Source of the DNA: Dictyostelium firmibasis
Taxonomy: Eukaryota; Evosea; Eumycetozoa; Dictyosteliales; Dictyosteliaceae
DNA: 64,000 bases
Direction of reading: 5' to 3'
NCBI GenBank assembly: GCA_036169595.1
Contig: CM069767.1
Span: 2,652,501 to 2,716,500, forward strand
Part shown: piece after piece, positions 1-17,340 of the stretch
How the letters are laid out: each line of letters starts with the position of its first letter
Numbering within the stretch: position 1 is the first letter of the stretch
The notes under the pieces: model-generated
What the model saw: only the letters and a program-made list of their open reading frames with translations
Database searches by the model: none
Told to the model about the DNA's origin: nothing
Program-made: the position numbers and the translations under genes

Positions 1-1
1 A

Positions 2-424
2 TGGGGTCCAGCCGATAAAAAAAGCGCTTTACCAGTTGAAACCACTGTAGTCACACCAACTTCAACATCAACACCAGCCACATCAACCTCAAATGTTGCT
101 GCTTCATCATCATCAACCTCTACTGCTACTGCCACTCCAACCACCACTACCACCACTACAACTGCTGCATCAACCAATGCTCCATCAAACAAAAAATCAA
201 CTGCTCAATCATCTCAACAACCAAAGAAATCACCATCAAAAGTAGAGGATAAATCGAAAACTGTTCCAACCCCAGCTGCCCCAGCCACCACTGAATCATC
301 AAACGAAAAGAAGCAACCAACCTATGCTGATATGATCGCTATGGCTTCAAATAACACTTTACCAGTTGCTCCAGTCGTCACCGTCGTCACTGAAACCAAT
401 GCTACTCCAGTCGAACAACAATAA
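2..424 (+). CDS. 3' end of an unidentified Ser/Thr/Pro-rich protein (partial)
   Basis: An open frame enters from the left edge and ends at TAA 422-424. It gives about 140 residues starting WGPADKKSALPVETT and ending ETNATPVEQQ. The stretch is rich in Thr, Ser, Ala and Pro, with Lys patches (NKKSTAQSS, KKSPSKVEDK) and a short less repetitive segment, KKQPTYADMIAMASNN, near the end. Codon use (many GCT, GCC, ACC, GTC) is less A/T-biased than in the low-complexity genes further right, which suggests a well-expressed gene. The folded part lies outside the window, so I cannot assign a family. Long A-runs follow the stop, as in other 3' flanks here. Confidence 0.75.
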   Translation, partial: WGPADKKSALPVETTVVTPTSTSTPATSTSNVAASSSSTSTATATPTTTTTTTTAASTNAPSNKKSTAQSSQQPKKSPSKVEDKSKTVPTPAAPATTESSNEKKQPTYADMIAMASNNTLPVAPVVTVVTETNATPVEQQ

Positions 425-3219
<2,795 letters not shown>

Positions 3220-3364
3220 ATGTTATATTGCGGATCCACAGGAGGTCATTATATGATGACAACGAACAATAATAATAATAGTAATAATAATATTAATAAT
3301 AATAATAATAATAACAATAACAATAACAATAACAATAACAACAATAATAATAATAATATTAACC

Positions 3365-3407
<43 letters not shown>

Positions 3408-5023
3408 TCAACATCAACATCAACACCAACATCAATATCAACATCAACATCCACAGCAGCAACAACAACAACATCATCATCATCATCATCAACATCAACA
3501 GCATCAACATCACCAACAACAACAACAAAATAATTACGGAGAGAGTACAACATCTACTTCTATGGTCCCTCCCTCTATTACAACCTCATTAACACCAACT
3601 TTATCATCTCAACCACAAAATATACCACCACAACAACCACAACATCACCATCACCATCATCAACAACAACAAATACTATCACCAATGATGGGAAGTAAAA
3701 GAAAATTAGAGGAGGATATGGGTGTTGGACAACCAACCTCCAATTTAACCAACGAGTATTTAATGAATAATAACAGTTTGAAACCAATATTGGTGTCATC
3801 ACCTCTTTTAACACCATTATCAGCATCACCCGGTTTGACATCAATGCAAATGGCATTTGCAAACGCATCATTATCAGCACCTTCAACCCCATTAAGTATG
3901 TCACCTTCATTGGGACCATGTTCAGCACCAATGTCACCCTCTAAAAAGAGTAAAAACAGCAGGGGTAGTAGTAAAAGTAAGTATCAAAATTCAGAGGAAA
4001 GATGGCAGTCCACAAGTAGTAAAGATAATGGTAAACCTTCAAGTCCTGGTATAGTTAAAGGGCCTTGGAAGGACGAAGAGGATGCAAAATTAGTGGAGTT
4101 GGTAAATAAATGTGGACCAAAGGAATGGTCTTCAATAGCAGCTAAAATACCAGGTAGAATCGGTAAACAATGCAGAGAGAGATGGTTCAATCACCTCTCT
4201 CCCGAGGTTAGAAAAACAAATTGGACACCAGAGGAGGACAAAATCATTATAGATGCACATGCCTCATTGGGTAATAAATGGACTGCAATCTCTAAAATGT
4301 TGGATGGTAGACCTGCCAATGCAATTAAAAATCATTGGAACTCTACCCTCCTCAAAAAGATTGGTGGTGATTCAAAATCCTCAAGTAAAGAAAAAGATGA
4401 TGACGATGATGATGATGACGAAGCAGAGGATGGTAGTTCTCCAGTTTTATCACCAATATCTTTATATCAATCCACTTCATCTACAATAAATTCTTCTGAA
4501 AAATCAAATATACCCCCATTTGCATTGTCTGGCAGCACTTCAACCACTACCACCACTACAACTACTACCACATCTACAAACAATTTAAATAATAGTACAA
4601 ATAGTACCAATAGTAACAGTAACAACAATAACAATAATAGTAATACCAACGCAACAGCAATAACAACCAATGAACCATTGGTTGCACCTAAAATAATTAG
4701 GGCTCAAACGACCCCAAATTCTTCCCCATCTCTTTCCTCCAAAAAGACACATGATAAGCAAAAAGTACCCCAATCTCCAAAAACTTCAAAACAACAACAA
4801 CAACAAACTCAACAACAAACACAACAACAAATACAACAACACATTCAACAACAACAAATGCCTGTCATATCTCAACAACCTCATATTCAACAGCTACCAA
4901 TTGATCAACAAATTCAAAATGCTCAATTCCAACAATTCCAATTGCAACAACCTTCAATGCCATCTTCAACATCTGTAAATATCATTAACCCAAATCAATC
5001 GGCTATGGACCAACATTATCATC

Positions 5024-5082
<59 letters not shown>

Positions 5083-5242
5083 TATTTAATGCAACAACAA
5101 CAACATCAATATCAACAATATCAATTAATGCAGCAACATTATCAACAGCAATTATCACACCAACAGACACAGCACCATCCACAACAACACCATCCACAAC
5201 AAGCACAACAACACCATCAACAACATACAACCGCACACAACC

Positions 5243-5292
<50 letters not shown>

Positions 5293-5874
5293 ATTAATAG
5301 CACACAAATAAATAGTAATAATACGGATACAACATTCTCTAATAGTCACCCAATTGAGCCACACGAGGTACCATACTATTATGATTATTGGGGGTCTTCC
5401 ACATCTGGTTCTCAAACATTGATTCCTTCTGATAGTACAACCAATACCTATACAATTGAAACTAATAACGATTTTTTACTCTTTGATGATAGCCAACATA
5501 GGATACAACCATTACAACAACACCAACATATTAAACAAGAACATGCTCAAATGAGTCATTTACCTTATCATCCCACCCAACCAAATAATTTAAATAATAA
5601 CAATAACAATAACAATAACAATAACAATAATAACCATAATAATAACAATAATAATAATAATAACCATAATAATAATAACAATAGTAATATTAATAATAAT
5701 AATAACAACACCACCCCAAATATGTCGGCTTCAACCACTGGCATAAATCACATTCATCAAACACACCACCATTTAACTCCATTATCACAATCAACACCTT
5801 CAGTTTCAACAGATCAAAATAACTATATCAACTACGATATTTCTTCGTTGTTTTCGCTTCCAAATGAAATTTAA
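3220..5874 (+). CDS. R2R3 Myb-like transcription factor
   Basis: An uninterrupted 884-residue frame. The ATG at 3220 has the usual A-rich leader (aataacaaaaATG). Two Myb/SANT repeats lie at about residues 280-381. The first has KGPWKDEEDAKLVELV and ends GRIGKQCRERWFNHL; the second has TNWTPEEDKIIIDAH and ends GRPANAIKNHWNS. These match the R2 and R3 DNA-binding repeats of c-Myb in spacing and tryptophans (the last repeat starts with W). The remainder is low complexity: Asn/Gln/His tracts at the N terminus, an acidic Asp run after the Myb domain (about residue 391), then Thr, Gln and Asn tracts. Expected role: sequence-specific nuclear regulator. D. discoideum has a lettered series of such genes (mybQ is one candidate), but I cannot fix the letter from sequence alone. 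Confidence 0.9.
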
Positions 5875-6162
5875 ACCTAAAATAGTTTAAATAAACCCAA
5901 ATCAAACTGAAAAACAAAAAAAAACATAAAATAAATTACGTTTTTTGTATAGAGAATATATTTTGTATATAGCAAAAATTTAGAATTTAAAATGGTTTCT
6001 CATTTATTTTTATTTATTTTCGATATTACTAATAATATTAAATATGACTGTTATTTTTTAATTGGTTTTTTTATTTTTATTTATTTTCGATATTACTAAT
6101 AATATTAATAATTTTACCACTTTAAAAATTATTTCTAATTTTATATTTCCAATGAGTTATTA

Positions 6163-8467
<2,305 letters not shown>

Positions 8468-8795
8468 ATTACTACATATAATAAATAAATAATACACAAT
8501 GAAGAGAAAAGAGGTTTACAAACTGACCAAAAATAAAAAAAATAAAAAAAAAAAATTGACCAGCCAAACAGTCGCCCCTTCCTAAAAAAAATTGCAAGTT
8601 TTTTATAAAAAAAAAAAAAAAAAAAAAAATTGAATCAATACAAAGTTCCAAAAAAAGTTAGAGATATTAAAATTTATATCTTTTAACTTTTTTTTTTTTA
8701 CTTAGTTTTTATATTTTTTAATATTATTATTGTTTTTTTTTTATTAATTTTGTTTTTTTTTTTTTTTTTTGTGATATTTAATTATGTTTATTTTT

Positions 8796-8849
<54 letters not shown>

Positions 8850-9536
8850 TGGTTAATGTGGAAGTGCGCCTAAAAAGTGGGTGAATAGAAATTCTTTTTC
8901 ATTTATTTTTTCTATCCAAATTTTAATGAAAAAGGTATTTACTCTTTTTAATGTTGTTAATTTTATTTTTTTATTTTTTTTTGTCGTTTTGACTTTTGGT
9001 ATTTTTTTTTAAAGTTTTTATTTTTTTTTTTTTTATTTTTTTTAAAGTTTTTTTTTTTTGCCTATTATCCTAATGGTTAAAATTAATTACCTTGCGTTGT
9101 TATTATTATAATAATAAAATCTCGCCTGATGAAAAAAAAATTTGATGAAAAATTTTGCAAAAAAAAAAAAAAAAATAAAAAAAAAAAAATAAAAAAAAAT
9201 AAAAATAAAAAAAAAATAAAAAAAAATGCAAAAAAATTTGATCTAAGAGAGGTCGTGGTACCAACCTAACAAAAAAAAAAAAAAAGATCTTTTTAGACTA
9301 TACCATCATTTTTTTTTTTTATTTTAAAATTTTTTTTGTATTTTTTTTTTTTTTTTTTTTTCCTCCAACCATTTTAAAATACTAATAGAATCCAATGATT
9401 ATTTAATTTGATAAGTTTTGGGAGAATATAAAAATAATATTTAAAATTAGAAATTAAAATAATTTATCAAAAAAAAAAAAAATAAAATGAAAAAATTCAA
9501 AATAAATTTATTTTATTTGTAGAACTTGAAATTTTT

Positions 9537-9580
<44 letters not shown>

Positions 9581-11082
9581 AAAAAAAAAATTCTTAAAAA
9601 TGGAAAATGAAAAAAAAAAAAAAAACAAAACTCTTTCGTTGAATATCACATAAAAGGATTGAAAATTATGATTCACATAAAAAAGCTTTTGAATGGAAAG
9701 ATTGCCTATTATTTCGTACGACATTTACGTGTCCCTGATAACGGTTTGGTGTATCACTACAAAAAAAAAAAAAAATGCTCAAAGAATTACAATTTGTGTC
9801 AAGAGAATTTTTTCTTAAATAAAAAGACGGTCAACTTCATTAATCATTATTTTTAAAAACACAAACAAATAAAAATAATTATCATGCAACAGATTGAAAT
9901 ATATGAGAAACTTTTTTGAAAGTATAGAGAAACTGCGTAATACATAAAATCATTTCCGATGAAATCGATAGTGGTTGCGCTAAATCTCATCTGCTCAATT
10001 CTTCTCGTAGAGAAAACAAGTTCCTGCCACGGCACACCTCAAGTCTTTTGACGCTGTGACAATGCCATTCAGATACGAGGGTTTTAGGCTTGTCGAAAAC
10101 AGACTAAAAATAATGGATGAACAAGAGAAAGAATTGTGAATCAAAAAGAAAAAGGAAATGCGAAAATTAAATAAAATGAATATATCAATATATCAATATG
10201 AACAATGGATTAAGATAAGAAATAGATATAATTTACCCGAAAATCTACGTAACTTGGTATGGTTGTAGTTTCTCACTGCTTTTATAATTATTAGATTTAT
10301 TGGATTTTTTTTTGTACTATAAATTTATAATATAAAATTAATTAGTTTTTTTGTTTTTTTTTTTTTTTTAACTGTATCTTTTTTTATTTTTTTATTTAAA
10401 AAATATATCAAATTTACAAATTGTATTTTTTGACAGTTAACAGGAAATAAATAAATAAATTAATAAATAAAATAATTATTTCATAATAATATAAAAAAGT
10501 GTTATTCCAGCACATACAGGCTGTGTGAAAAAAATTATTATTTCCAAAAAAAAAAAAATAAAAAAAAATTAATTATTGTCAAAATATAATAAAAAGTTTT
10601 GTGGAATGTAATTTTTTTCAATAAAAAGTTAAATTTGGTCAAAAGTAAAAACACCTTTTATCTTGTGAATCTAAAAAAACATTTTTTTTTTTTGTCATAA
10701 TTTTTTGTAAAAAATTAAAGAAACAACACACCAAAAAAAAAAAAAAAAAATAAAAAAAAAACATATTCCAACATCATTTTCAACTCTTTTCATAAATAAA
10801 AAAAATATTCAGGAGATATAGGTGGGATTTTTTTTTCAATACACACTTGCTGTGGTTATATGAACTGATAAAAAAAAACTCTTTTCTCATGATGGTATTT
10901 TTGTATTGCCCATCAACAAACCTCTATTAAATAGTATTTGAATTTAATTAAATTTCTTTTTTTTTTTTTTTGTCATAATAAATAAAAAATATAAATAGAC
11001 AACATTTTTTTTCAATTTTTCAATTACAAAATATTATTAAAAATATATCCTCTTCTTAGTTTTATTAATTTAATAATTAAAA
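8468..11082. other. Intergenic region between divergent genes
   Basis: Mostly homopolymer A/T. The left end carries the promoter of the minus-strand methyltransferase gene and the right end (about 10800-11082) that of the endotoxin-like gene. Small islands of ordinary composition occur at about 8515-8600 and 8850-8890. A larger one at 9600-10280 is listed separately. I find no tRNA or convincing gene. Confidence 0.6.
9600..10280. other. Composition island, possible gene relic
   Basis: About 650 bp is far less homopolymeric than its surroundings and contains GC-rich words (tcctgccacggcacacctc near 10021). No frame is open for more than about 65 codons. Several short frames look protein-like: on the plus strand the segment HIKKLLNGKIAYYFVRHLRV (about 9670-9735) and a 30-residue frame from 9959 beginning MKSIVVALNLICSILLV. 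I do not recognise a family. It could be a decayed gene, an RNA gene or a regulatory block. Confidence 0.3.
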
Positions 11083-12575
11083 ATGGCAGCTATTAAACCT
11101 AGAGATATGTACTCAGACTCTATCAACCAAACAAAAAAAGATTTGAAGGCTTCTGAAGATGAACAGGCTATGGAAAACGTCGGTGAACTTATTAGCGGTA
11201 TGGTGGGCTCTATTCCAGTTGTATGTATTAGTTATTAATAACTGATTTATATATTTATATATTTATTATTAACAATTTAAAATTTGAAATTAGGTTGGTT
11301 CTATGCTTGGCGGTTTATTCAATGTCTTTTGGGGTGGTCCAAATTATTTAACTGTCGAAGACTTTGAAAAAAGAATGAAACAATTCATGAAAGATGTTGA
11401 AAAAATGATCAATGAATCGATTGCAGAAGCAATTTCGGAACATGAATACCAAGATCTAATGGATACCGTTCATACTAGAATGGTTGGTTTACATCGTCAT
11501 TCCAATAATTACACCAACGCAATTAATGATTTCGCAAAAAAGAAAAATGTCACACCAAATGCAAAGAACATCGATGGTGATGTTAGTTCATTGGGTGAGA
11601 ATACTATCATAGAGCGTTATTTTGATATTTCAAATTATGCTGCTGAAACCGTTGAGTTATTTTCAAGACCAAGAGGTGCAAAGTTTATGGCAAAATCTCT
11701 AACCTATGCTATGTCTATTTATTTTGCTGTTCAGGTCGAGGCCATGGTCAATGGTCTTGAGTGGGGAATGGGTAAAAGCACTCATGGTATGTTTATTCAC
11801 AAAAAACCTATTAAAAATAAATTTTTATTAACTTTTAATTCCAAATAGATTCCATCAAACCAACTCTTAAAGAAAGAATTAAACGTTTTCATTATGAACT
11901 TGGAAAATGTGTTAGTGTAAGTACTCTATACACGGAGGAAATTATTTATTGGGTACTAATACTTTTATCTTTTATTAGGAACTCGAAAAAAAGGATCCAG
12001 GGTGCAGACCAAATTTAAACGATACCTTCACTACAGCAGGATATTTTAGGGATTTTGATAGTGAAAAGAAGATAATTAGAATAGAAAAAGAAAATGAACG
12101 TTTAGAGGTTGGTAAAAAATATAGAATTGCTTTTCCACTAACCGCAAATGTAGGTATAGCTGCTAATGTAGTTGATCATGTATCTGGGACTTATATTACC
12201 CATTTAACTGCAAAACAACCAAATGATGCTCTTTCTCTTGTACCAATTGTTGGTGTAACCATGGAATACATTATTACTCTAACTGTTGGTTCTTCAGATT
12301 CAAATAATATATTTGGTTTAACTGTAAACATAGGTGAGAATTATTTCTCTCATAATTTCAAAGTTAGCGAATTTGAACATAAGTATCCCTCATCTATTGA
12401 ATGCTGGCGTATAGCTGATGGTAAACCATACACTTCCGGAACATATACACTCGCTTTCCATCACACCGTTGATTTTTCTAATCATCACCCTCTCGATATA
12501 ACTTTTAGATCTGATGGAGAGAAAAAGGAATGGATTTACATTACTGATATAACCATTGAAGCACAACAAAAATAA
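11083..12575 (+). CDS. Protein with delta-endotoxin N-terminal-like helical domain
   Basis: Four exons: 11083-11220, 11294-11786, 11849-11916, 11979-12575, giving 431 residues. The start is the ATG of MAAIKPRDMYSDSINQTKKD. Residues about 40-60 read VGSIPVVGSMLGGLFNVFWG and are followed by FEKRMKQFMKDVEKMINESI and a long amphipathic helical stretch. This order (IP-x-VG hydrophobic helix ending FWG, then a VEK-INESIAEA-type helix, then a Leu/His-rich helix) resembles the helix bundle of bacterial crystal delta-endotoxins (Pfam Endotoxin_N). The C-terminal half (about 180 residues) is beta-rich and ends in TDITIEAQQK, like a carbohydrate-binding or C2-like sandwich. The gene looks whole, has ordinary host introns and host codon use, and has no signal peptide. 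I infer old acquisition from bacteria; its role in the amoeba is unknown. Alternative: an unrelated amoebozoan helical family. Confidence 0.7.
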
Positions 12576-12849
12576 TAACCAAAGAACGGTATAGATTTTA
12601 ATCACCGGTGGTGATAAAAAATAGAAAAAAATAAACAGAAACATGGTGCTAATGAATTAATAATAAAACACCTTTAATTACTCTTATAAAAATAAACTTT
12701 CATCTCACTTTCCAAAAAAAAAAAAAAAATGGGTTGTTTTTAATTATATTTTATATTTAATGTTAACACTTTTAAAACATGGGAATATTTAATTTAATAA
12801 AATAATTTGTGTTAAAAAAAATTTTTTATATGAAATAAGGTGGATGGAA

Positions 12850-13940
12850 ATAATATGAGGTCAACCAAATATAATTGGTGGATCAATAGGAACCAGCAGC
12901 TGCATTACAAGAGGTATTACGAGTAAAAGGGACTGAAACAATATGGGAAGCAGTTTGAGCAGCAGTTTGAGCAGTAGATCTGATGAATCTGATAAATCAA
13001 AAGTTGGGAAATAATGAATATCGCCATCAACAACAATATTTGTGCCAAGGAATCTTTTTGTGATTGTCTTTCTGAATCTTTGAGTGTCTTCTACTGGATG
13101 TTGATGCTTATATTCAGCATAGGTGGTGAGTAATGATCTCCAAAATGTATTTGTGTTGAAACGATAGTCTGATTTTCTAACATGTCTTTTAATGAGTTGG
13201 TGCCTTTTTCAATACCAAAATTTGCAACTCTGAACCTTTTGCTTTATTTAAAAAATACCCTGTATGTTCAATAAATATGGATATACGATGATAAATGTTT
13301 AACACCAAATATGTGAAATGTTTTACCAAACTCTCTTGCATATTTTCTATATGTTACCTCTGCAATTGTATGATCATCACTTTGTATTAACTTAACAAAA
13401 AATACAAATTGTTGCCAACAAACCCTAATCTATAAATAGTGGTAATAATAAATTATAATCAATACTCGTTTTTACTGTGTTGTTGGAAAAAATTATATAG
13501 TGGTATAAAGTGGAGTTGTGATATCATGTTCTTCTGAACTTGAGTCCATTTCATCTTCTTCATCAGTTTCATATCCATTACCTCGTTATTGTTGTCATTA
13601 TCATTATCACTATAATTATCATTATCATTATCATTATCATTATCACTATCACTATCACTATCACTATCACTATCACTATCACTATCACTATCACTATCAC
13701 TATCACTATCACTATCACTATCACTATCACTATCACTATCACTATCACTATCACTATCACTATCACTATCACTATCACTATCACTATCACTATCACTATC
13801 ACTATCACTGTCATTATTGCAATAACATATACCAAAAATATTCTTAAATCTATCATTAAATCTGATAATTCTTTGCATAGTTCATGACCACAAACTATAC
13901 GATTTGGATGGGAAATATTGGTATTATTATTACCATCCAT
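12850..13940 (-). pseudogene. Decayed minus-strand gene with Asp-Ser repeat
   Basis: Protein-like sequence runs through several frames on the minus strand. It begins near MDGNNNTNISHPNRIVCGHE (13940), passes the Asp-Ser/Asp-Asn hexanucleotide tract, then an acidic segment (TDEEDEMDSSSEEHD). It continues in pieces such as HTIAEVTYRKYAREFGKTFH, FGIEKGTNSLKDMLENQ, NTNTFWRSLLTTYAEYKHQH and FLGTNIVVDGDIHYFPTF. The frame changes a few times and at least one in-frame stop is present, so no single product is encoded. The last pieces resemble the C-terminal region of multicopy transposase-like genes of Dictyostelium, but I cannot name the family. Alternatively it is a dead member of a host gene family. 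Confidence 0.6.
13603..13810. repeat. Hexanucleotide (ACTATC/ATTATC)n microsatellite
   Basis: About 27 ACTATC units preceded by a few ATTATC units. On the minus strand these read GATAGT, that is Asp-Ser, and Asp-Asn in the flanking variant. The array is uniform in its middle and degenerate at the left edge. Confidence 0.95.
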
Positions 13941-14457
13941 TATTTAATTACTGAATTTTGTTGTTAACCTTAACTAAATTTTGTGATAATCTGCTATGTA
14001 TGTGCCATATAATTATATATATTCATATTTATATAATACTACTATTATTTATATATTGCTTTAAATAAACCAATGTTAATATTAATATTAAAATCATTAA
14101 AAAAAAAAAATATAAAAAAAAATAAAATATTAAAAAAAAATCATTTTATAAAAACAGATATTTAAAAACAAAATATTTACAGTATTTATTAAAAATAAAT
14201 AATATAATATGTGTTTCGTTGTTCATTTATTTGTTTATTAAAAAAATGAAAAAAAATTAAAATAAATCAAATTTAATTAAAAAAATAAAAATTTGGTCGG
14301 AAATTTTTTGTATGGCATTCAATTCTCCCATTTGCAAAATTAGTGTGGTCCCATACAAAAAAAAAAAAATGAGTTGAAAAAAAAAAAACAATTAATATTG
14401 ATAGAAATGATAAGGGAAATAATATTTTTATATATATAATTTTTTAATATATGAAGG

Positions 14458-14496
<39 letters not shown>

Positions 14497-14762
14497 GTTG
14501 AATTATTTGTTTGACGATCATTTTGAAATGCAAAAAAAAATTTTCACCTTTTTTTTTAAATTTTTTTTTTTTTTTATTTTTTTTTAAAATTTTTTTTTAA
14601 TTTTTTTTCATTTTTTTTATATTTTTTCGTTTCCATTTATATATAGAACATTCCTTTTTTTTTTTTAAAAAAAAAAAAAACAAAATTGCTTTATAAAATT
14701 TACTATAAAATTAATTGGTTTTGACTCATAGAAGGCACACACATATATATATAAAATAAAAA
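13941..14762. other. A/T-rich intergenic region upstream of drg1
   Basis: Homopolymers and A/T words only, apart from a short mixed island at about 14296-14365 (ttggtcggaaattttttgta ... gtggtcccatac). It presumably contains the drg1 promoter. No gene seen. Confidence 0.6.
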
Positions 14763-16486
14763 ATGAGTCTTGTACAAAAAATCAAAGAGGTAGAGGAGGA
14801 GGTAAGTTAACAAAGGTTTATAATTTTTTTTTATTTTTTTTTTTTATTATTTTGGGTAAAATGAATATCTGATTGTTCATCATCGTTACAATTGGGATTT
14901 AAAAATGAATATAAAGTTGGCGATATGAATATGAAGAAAGGTCATATATTTTAAAATAGAATAAAATTTTATTACTGCGAACGATTAATTGTTAACCAAT
15001 CAATCAATATTGAAAAAAAAAAAAAAAAAAAAAATAGATGGCTCGTACCCAAAAAAACAAGGCAACAAGCTTTCATTTAGGTGTATTGAAAGCTAAATTA
15101 GCCAAATATAAAAGAGAATTATTATTAGGACCAAGTAAAGGTGCAGCAGCAGGTACAGGTGAAGGTTTCGATGTATCAAAAGCAGGTGATGCTCGTGTTG
15201 GTTTAATTGGTTTCCCATCTGTCGGTAAATCAACTTTATTAACCAAATTAACTGGTACACAATCTGAAGTTGCCTCATACGAGTTCACAACCTTAACTTG
15301 TATTCCAGGTGTAATTAATTATAAAGGTGCTAAAATTCAAGTAAATATTTATATCTATCTATATATTTAATTTATAATATAATGGTGAACTAATTTAGTG
15401 ATTTATCTTTTTATTTTTTTTTATTTTTAAAATAGTTATTAGATTTACCAGGTATTATTGAAGGTGCTAAAGATGGTAAAGGTAGAGGTAGACAAGTTAT
15501 TGCAGTTGGTAGAACATGTAATCTTATTTTAATTGTATTGGATGCTATGAAACCATTGGTACATAAAAAGATTATAGAGAGAGAGTTGGATGGTTTCGGT
15601 ATTAGATTGAATAAACAACCACCACTAATTTCATTCAAAAAGAAGGAGAAAGGTGGTATTAACTTTTCACATACACCAAATGTTAATCCAACTCATTTGG
15701 ATAGTGAAACTGTAAAGGCAATCTGTGCCGAATATAAAATTCATAATGCTGATATCACATTACGTGGTAATTGTTCAGTTGATGAATTCATTGATGTCAT
15801 CGAAGGAAATCGTATTTATGTTCCATGCATTTACGTTTTAAATAAGATTGATGCTATCTCTATCGAAGAATTGGACCTTTTAGATAAGATCCCTCATTAC
15901 GTTCCAATCTCTTCCCATTTAGAGTGGAATTTAGATGCTCTTCTCGATAAGATTTGGGAATACTTGAAATTAATTAGAGTTTACACTAAACCAAAAGGTC
16001 TCATTCCAGATTACAATGAACCAGTCGTCATTAGAGGTGGTGAGGAAGCTTCAATCGAAACTTTTTGTAATCATATTCATAATTCAATTATTAGACAATT
16101 TAGATAGTAAGTTATTATTGCTATTATTACTACAAAATTTTATTTTTATTATTATAACTGTTGTTGTTCATTTTATTTTGTTTGTTTTTATCCACACCAC
16201 ATTCCCACATACCCCACATCCACTTTTAAACAAACAAACAAACAAACAAACACACCCCCCCACATAAATAAATCATTTTTCAATTTTAATTTATTATTAT
16301 CTATTATTATTATAAAAATAATATTATGTTTTATTAATAATCAATTTTTATTAATATTTTTTTTTTTTTTTTTTTTCCCTGTTTAGTGCTTTGGTTTGGG
16401 GTTCTTCTGCTAAGCATAACCCTCAACGTTGTGGTAAAGATCACGTTTTGGCAGATGAAGATATTGTTCAAATCGTTAAAAAATAA
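14763..16486 (+). CDS. drg1: Developmentally regulated GTP-binding protein 1 (DRG1)
   Basis: Four exons: 14763-14801, 15038-15340, 15436-16106, 16387-16486, total 370 residues, the usual DRG1 length. The first exon encodes only [13 protein letters not shown]. GTPase motifs are G1 GFPSVGKS (about 71-78), G3 DLPGIIEGA (117-125) and G4 NKID (250-253). The DRG-specific N-terminal helix-turn-helix ([20 protein letters not shown]), the S5D2L-type insert and the C-terminal TGS domain ([10 protein letters not shown] onward, ending [10 protein letters not shown]) are all present. DRG1 is a potassium-stimulated, ribosome-associated GTPase that works with DFRP1/ZC3H15. The codon use is that of a well-expressed gene. 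A second in-frame ATG starts exon 2 (15038), and an unspliced transcript would start there. Confidence 0.97.
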
Positions 16487-17340
16487 GATAAAAAAAAAAA
16501 AATAACAATAAAAAAAAAAAAAAAAAGTTTTAAAAAAATAATATAAAAAAAAAAAAAAAAAAAAAGTAAAGAAATTTTAATTTATATTTCCTCGGGTACA
16601 TAGAATTTTTTCACCATTTTTTTTTATTATTTATTTTTTAATATTTTTTTTTTCTTTTTTTATTTTTTTATATTTTTCAAATAAAGATTTTTTTTTTTTA
16701 AATTTTATTTTAATTTAAATTTCTCAGAGGAAAAAGATGTGGGGGGATTTTAGTATCATTGTTTTGGTTTTCTTTATATCCAAACATTTTTATTTTTTTT
16801 TTTTTTAATTTTTTTTTATTTTATGTACTTTTTTTTTATTTTTTTTTTATTTTTTTATTTTTTTATTATAAAAGTACAATATTTTTTTTAAAATAAAAAT
16901 TTTAAATTAGTTTCAATTTTATCCAACACACTGATAAACAAGTAAGAAGTGGCAAACAACATATAGAATAAAAAAAAAAAAACAATCTGGTTTAAATTTT
17001 AAAAGTATAATTTTTTATAGTTTTTAAATTAAAAATAACTAATATTATTTATTTCTTAATTTTTTTTATATTCTTTCTCTTTTTGGAATGAAAAATAGGA
17101 GGTTTAGAAAAATATGATATCGGATTCTTTGTTTCAAAAATTGTTGGTTTTTTTTAACATTTTAATTTAAAATTTATTTTCTTAAATATTGAATAGGAGG
17201 GTTAAAAGAGTAATAAAAAGATTTTTACTCCAAAGAATCATAAAGAGGATACATCAAATAACTGTAATATAAAATTTTTACTCAATGGAGAAATTTTATA
17301 TAGTTTTTTAGATGCTCAAATTCTTTTATATTTTCTTTGT

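Noticed and set aside
9959-10051. 30-residue plus-strand frame that looks like a signal peptide
   Set aside because: Too short, no second exon found, and neighbouring frames are equally plausible; kept only as part of the composition island.
13603-13810. Possible CRISPR array or regular repeat-spacer structure
   Set aside because: It is a simple hexanucleotide microsatellite with no spacers. No repeat-spacer array exists in the window.
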